A stretch of 63,068 bases of DNA from Paracoccaceae bacterium. GTDB lineage: Bacteria > Pseudomonadota > Alphaproteobacteria > Rhodobacterales > Rhodobacteraceae. Location: assembly GCA_024304855.1 (NCBI GenBank), contig JAMWZG010000002.1:9951-73018 (forward strand), read 5' to 3'. Every line of letters begins with the position of its first letter. Within the stretch, counting starts at the first letter, position 1. A model generated the notes under the pieces. The model saw only the letters and a list, made by a program, of their open reading frames with translations. It made no database searches and had not been told where the DNA came from. A program made the position numbers and the translations under genes. This document shows, in pieces, positions 61,723 to 63,068 of this stretch.

Positions 61723-63068
61723 TCAGCCAAAGACGCGGGTCAGCGCGCCATCGACACCTTCGATGATCTGGTCGATGTCATCCTTGGTGGCGATCAGCGC
61801 GGGGCTGAAGCAGAGCGTGTTGTTCAATCCCGGAAGCGAACGGTTCGTAGCCCCGATGATGAGGCCCTGCGCCATGCAATCGGCTGTGACCATTTGCACT
61901 TTCTTCTCAGCCATCGGCTCGCGCGTTGTGCGATCCGCCACCAGCTCTGCCCCAAGGAACAGACCCTTGCCGCGCACATCGCCAATGACGGCGTGCTTGT
62001 CTTTCAGCTCGGCCAGACGGTCCAGCATGTAATGGCCCATCTTTGTGGTGTTCTCGAGCAGACCTTCCTCCTCGATGATCGCCATATTCTCCAGCGCGGC
62101 AGCAGGACCGGCCGTGCAGCCGCCGAAGGTCGAGATGTCGCGGAAATAGTTCAAGGGATCGGTCGCGTCATCCTTGAACATGTCGAACACGGACTCGGTC
62201 GTGACAAGGCAGGCGATGGCGGCATAGCCCGAGGCCACGCCCTTGGCCATTGTCACCATGTCGGGCTGGACGCCATATTGCTGATAGCCGAACCATGTGC
62301 CGGTCCGACCGACGCCGCAGACCACCTCGTCGATATGCAGCAGCACATCGTATTTGCGGCAGATTTCCTGCACCCGCTGCCAATAGCCCTCGGGCGGGGT
62401 GATGACGCCGCCGCCGGCCGTCACCGGCTCAAGGCAGATGCCTCCGACGGTTTCGGGGCCTTCGGCCAGAATCACCGCTTCGATCTGGTTGGCGGCCCAT
62501 TCGCCGTAATTCTCGACCGGGGCGCCCTGATCGGCGGCGCGGTATTCAAGGCAATGGGGCACACGCACGAAGCCGGGTGCGAAGGGGCCATATTGCGCGT
62601 TCCGCTCGTCCTGGCCGCCTGCCGAGAGGCAGCCGATGGTCGTGCCGTGATAGTCGCGGTCGCGATAGAGGATCTTGTGCTTCTTGCCGCCGTAACGCTT
62701 GTGCGCGATCTGGCGGATCATCTTGAAGGCTTTCTCATTCGCCTCGGAACCCGAGTTGCAGTAATAGACGCGGGACATGCCCGGCATCTTCTCGATCAGC
62801 CGTTCCGAGAACATGGCGCCGGGGATCGACCCGGCGGAGCCTGCGAAATAGTTGAGCTTGATCAACTGGTCGCGCACGGCATTGGCGATCCGCTCGCGGC
62901 CATAGCCGACGTTGACGGTCCAGACTCCACCCGAGACGGCATCCAGATGTTCCTTGCCCTTCTGGTCCCAGACGCGCATCCCCTTGCCCTCGACGATGAT
63001 GCGGGGGTCGGTCGTCTCATAGGGTTTGTGCTGGCTCAGGTGGTGCCAGACATGGGCGCGGTCGGCGT
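61723..63068 (-). CDS. tpa: Taurine:pyruvate aminotransferase (5' end outside window)
   Basis: A class III aminotransferase converting taurine and pyruvate to sulfoacetaldehyde and alanine. About 448 codons are in the window. Family features are RVYYCNSGSEANEKAFKMIRQ, KILYRDRDYHGTTIG, LHIDEVVCGVGRTG (the Asp that binds PLP) and the PLP Lys in DMVTMAKGV. The frame stays open to the right edge (residues such as AHVWHHLSQHKPYE), so the start codon is off the window. Together with xsc and TauR this marks taurine use. Confidence 0.93.
   Translation of the reverse strand, partial: ADRAHVWHHLSQHKPYETTDPRIIVEGKGMRVWDQKGKEHLDAVSGGVWTVNVGYGRERIANAVRDQLIKLNYFAGSAGSIPGAMFSERLIEKMPGMSRVYYCNSGSEANEKAFKMIRQIAHKRYGGKKHKILYRDRDYHGTTIGCLSAGGQDERNAQYGPFAPGFVRVPHCLEYRAADQGAPVENYGEWAANQIEAVILAEGPETVGGICLEPVTAGGGVITPPEGYWQRVQEICRKYDVLLHIDEVVCGVGRTGTWFGYQQYGVQPDMVTMAKGVASGYAAIACLVTTESVFDMFKDDATDPLNYFRDISTFGGCTAGPAAALENMAIIEEEGLLENTTKMGHYMLDRLAELKDKHAVIGDVRGKGLFLGAELVADRTTREPMAEKKVQMVTADCMAQGLIIGATNRSLPGLNNTLCFSPALIATKDDIDQIIEGVDGALTRVFG

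Noticed and set aside
1..63068. CRISPR arrays, IS elements, phage genes
   Set aside because: No regular repeat-spacer pattern, transposase or structural phage gene was found; repeats seen are short and intergenic.

Overview
This 63-kb window is GC-rich chromosomal DNA with the gene repertoire of a marine Rhodobacterales (Roseobacter-group) alphaproteobacterium. The pointers are a Rieske bc1 subunit, a TRAP transporter, a MocR-type TauR regulator with the taurine pathway genes tpa, xsc, pta and ackA, the sulfite dehydrogenase genes soeABC, and short GC-rich intergenic repeats ending in a GAGTATTT-like core. I see no rRNA, IS element, integrase, phage gene or CRISPR array. One tRNA-Lys(TTT) is present. 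No gene-free stretch exceeds about 300 bases.

Layout from left to right. 1-4.4 kb: petA (partial), an outer-membrane beta-barrel protein, a GST, mtaB and dapF. 4.5 kb: tRNA-Lys. 4.7-9.9 kb: a TetR-DctPQM-M24-GAF operon for uptake and hydrolysis of an unknown organic substrate, with a clear TetR operator. 10.2-16.5 kb: the phosphate operon pstSCAB-phoU-phoB behind a tandem Pho box. 16.6-24.4 kb: an unusual cluster of a GT4 glycosyltransferase, an IMPase-type phosphatase, an FkbM methyltransferase, GTP cyclohydrolase II, a zinc-free MDR dehydrogenase, a PTPS-fold protein without its catalytic residues, a methyltransferase, a stand-alone RibD-C reductase and an EEP phosphodiesterase. 24.3-30.1 kb: an envelope block of an OpgH-like glycosyltransferase, cytochrome b561, a CDP-alcohol phosphatidyltransferase, an LtaS-like membrane sulfatase-fold protein and an LPG-synthase-type membrane protein. 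30-37.4 kb: DUF1285, then MoxR-DUF58-BatA-like-DUF4159 envelope genes. 38.6-42.8 kb: glcDEF with an embedded small membrane gene. 42.9-50.7 kb: a secreted trypsin-like protease, hsp20 with a sigma-32 promoter and a ROSE-like thermometer, a YqaA protein, an aminotransferase, gabD, an alpha/beta hydrolase, a P1-family peptidase and a cupin. 51.4-63 kb: the taurine module on the minus strand, tpa-tauR-xsc-pta-ackA-soeA-(50-aa membrane ORF)-soeB-soeC.

In the taurine module Tpa converts taurine to sulfoacetaldehyde. Xsc splits that into acetyl phosphate and sulfite. Pta and AckA pass the acetyl group to CoA or to acetate plus ATP, and SoeABC oxidises sulfite and feeds the quinone pool. The best candidates for undescribed biology are: the GTP-derived (pyrimidine/pteridine) cluster at 16.6-24.4 kb with its catalytically stripped PTPS-fold protein; the M24-fold hydrolase that has lost three of five metal ligands beside a TRAP importer; the DapF with serine at the second catalytic cysteine; the 50-aa membrane ORF inside soeABC; and the ROSE-like hairpin over the hsp20 ribosome binding site.
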